DNA of 15,483 nt from Methanobacteriaceae archaeon (lineage in GTDB: Archaea; Methanobacteriota; Methanobacteria; Methanobacteriales; Methanobacteriaceae): positions 1-15,483 of the forward strand of contig CAAFWR010000118.1 in assembly GCA_900766745.1 (NCBI GenBank), in the 5' to 3' direction. The position numbers were made by a program, and so were the translations under genes. The notes under the pieces are model-generated. The model had not been told where the DNA came from. It ran no database searches and saw only the letters and a list, made by a program, of their open reading frames with translations. Positions 15,274 through 15,483 of this stretch are shown piece after piece (the stretch's first letter is position 1; each line of letters starts with the position of its first letter).

Positions 15274-15310
15274 CATATATAAAAGTTATTATGATTATTA
15301 TATTATGATT
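15274..15310 (-). promoter_or_regulatory. Aldo/keto reductase operon promoter with a direct repeat
   Basis: On the minus strand TTTTATATATG (15284 down to 15274) is a strong TATA box about 45-55 bases before the ATG, predicting a leader of roughly 20-25 bases. Just upstream are two copies of TATTATGATT (plus strand, 15287-15296 and 15301-15310), spaced 14 bases start to start, where a regulator might bind next to the BRE. Between 15311 and 15409 there is only a T/C-rich tract (about 15321-15359) and no gene. Confidence 0.5.
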
Positions 15311-15409
15311 CTCTGTTGGTTGTTTCTTTTAGAATCTTTTTATTTTCCCTCTTTTCTTAATATTGAGTATGTATAACCAAGTGATTTAATTGGATAATTT
15401 TATTTTCGT

Positions 15410-15483
15410 AAACTTCAGTTTCTCCAATGGGGGTGCTGTGCTTTGGAATGGTGAAAAGGGTACTCTAATGGATTCAATTTTTG
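15410..15483 (+). mobile_element. Left end of an IS-like element, truncated by the window edge
   Basis: Bases 15410-15437 are the inverted counterpart of 1-28 (25/28 identical) and end in the G-rich AATGGGGGTGCT. Thirty bases on, an ATG at 15468 opens a frame that continues to the window end. A terminal repeat followed by the start of a rightward ORF is the layout of a small insertion sequence entering the window. Only this end is present, so the family cannot be set from what is visible; an ISM1-type element of Methanobrevibacter is a reasonable guess. Confidence 0.4.
15468..15483 (+). CDS. Possible start of a transposase gene (partial)
   Basis: Five codons (MDSIF) are open from an ATG to the window end, with a purine-rich GAAAAGGG at 15453-15460 that could serve as a ribosome site. 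Position just inside the presumed terminal repeat is the only reason to suggest a transposase. Too short to identify. Confidence 0.2.

Noticed and set aside
15311..15360. T/C-rich tract as a terminator
   Set aside because: No plus-strand gene ends nearby within the window; on the minus strand it lies upstream of the aldo/keto reductase promoter.
1..15437. The whole window as a composite transposon
   Set aside because: It carries core metabolic genes in normal context and no cargo-type set; two independent insertions are simpler.

Overview
The window looks like chromosome from a low-GC methanogenic archaeon of the order Methanobacteriales, most likely a host-associated Methanobrevibacter. The reasons are the strongly AT-biased DNA, TATA-type promoters, Shine-Dalgarno (SD) sites resembling GAGGTGAT, an archaeal wyosine enzyme (Taw1), archaeal-type triosephosphate isomerase and phosphoglycerate kinase, and a four-subunit 2-oxoglutarate:ferredoxin oxidoreductase followed by succinyl-CoA synthetase beta. 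The genus is an inference from gene content and composition, not from a database search.

Left block (about 190-4800, plus strand): korD-korA-korB-korC-sucC form a tight operon ending in a flavodoxin-fold reductase. SucC, with an alpha subunit not in this window, makes succinyl-CoA, and Kor carboxylates it with reduced ferredoxin to 2-oxoglutarate. This is the last part of the incomplete reductive TCA pathway that methanogens use for glutamate synthesis. The operon meets the convergent taw1 gene (tRNA-Phe wyosine base formation) with overlapping 3' ends.

Accessory block (about 5700-8510, plus strand): an AbrB-type antitoxin and PIN-domain toxin pair, then two tandem TPR proteins. The TPR genes are duplicates of each other, including about 40 bp upstream of the start codon and a shared C-terminal TLDDFK tail.

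Central metabolic block (about 8646-12045): tpiA-pgk (triose phosphate interconversion, mainly gluconeogenic in methanogens) on the plus strand, convergent with thiM-thiE (thiamine salvage and synthesis) on the minus strand.

Second accessory block (about 12125-15230): a probable frameshifted remnant of a small gene, then a three-part protein (zinc ribbon, TPR, HIRAN domain). A strong hairpin separates this from a minus-strand operon aldo/keto reductase - cupin - flavodoxin, a redox set more typical of anaerobic bacteria and possibly acquired.

Both window edges carry the same 28-bp sequence in inverted orientation (25/28 identical): 1-28 and 15410-15437. At the right edge it is followed by what may be the start of an ORF. 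The simplest reading is that the window lies between two copies of one insertion-sequence family, with only their outermost ends visible. No rRNA, tRNA or CRISPR array was found. I saw no clear novel system. The best leads are the TPR pair with the shared tail, the zinc ribbon-TPR-HIRAN protein and the IS-like edges.
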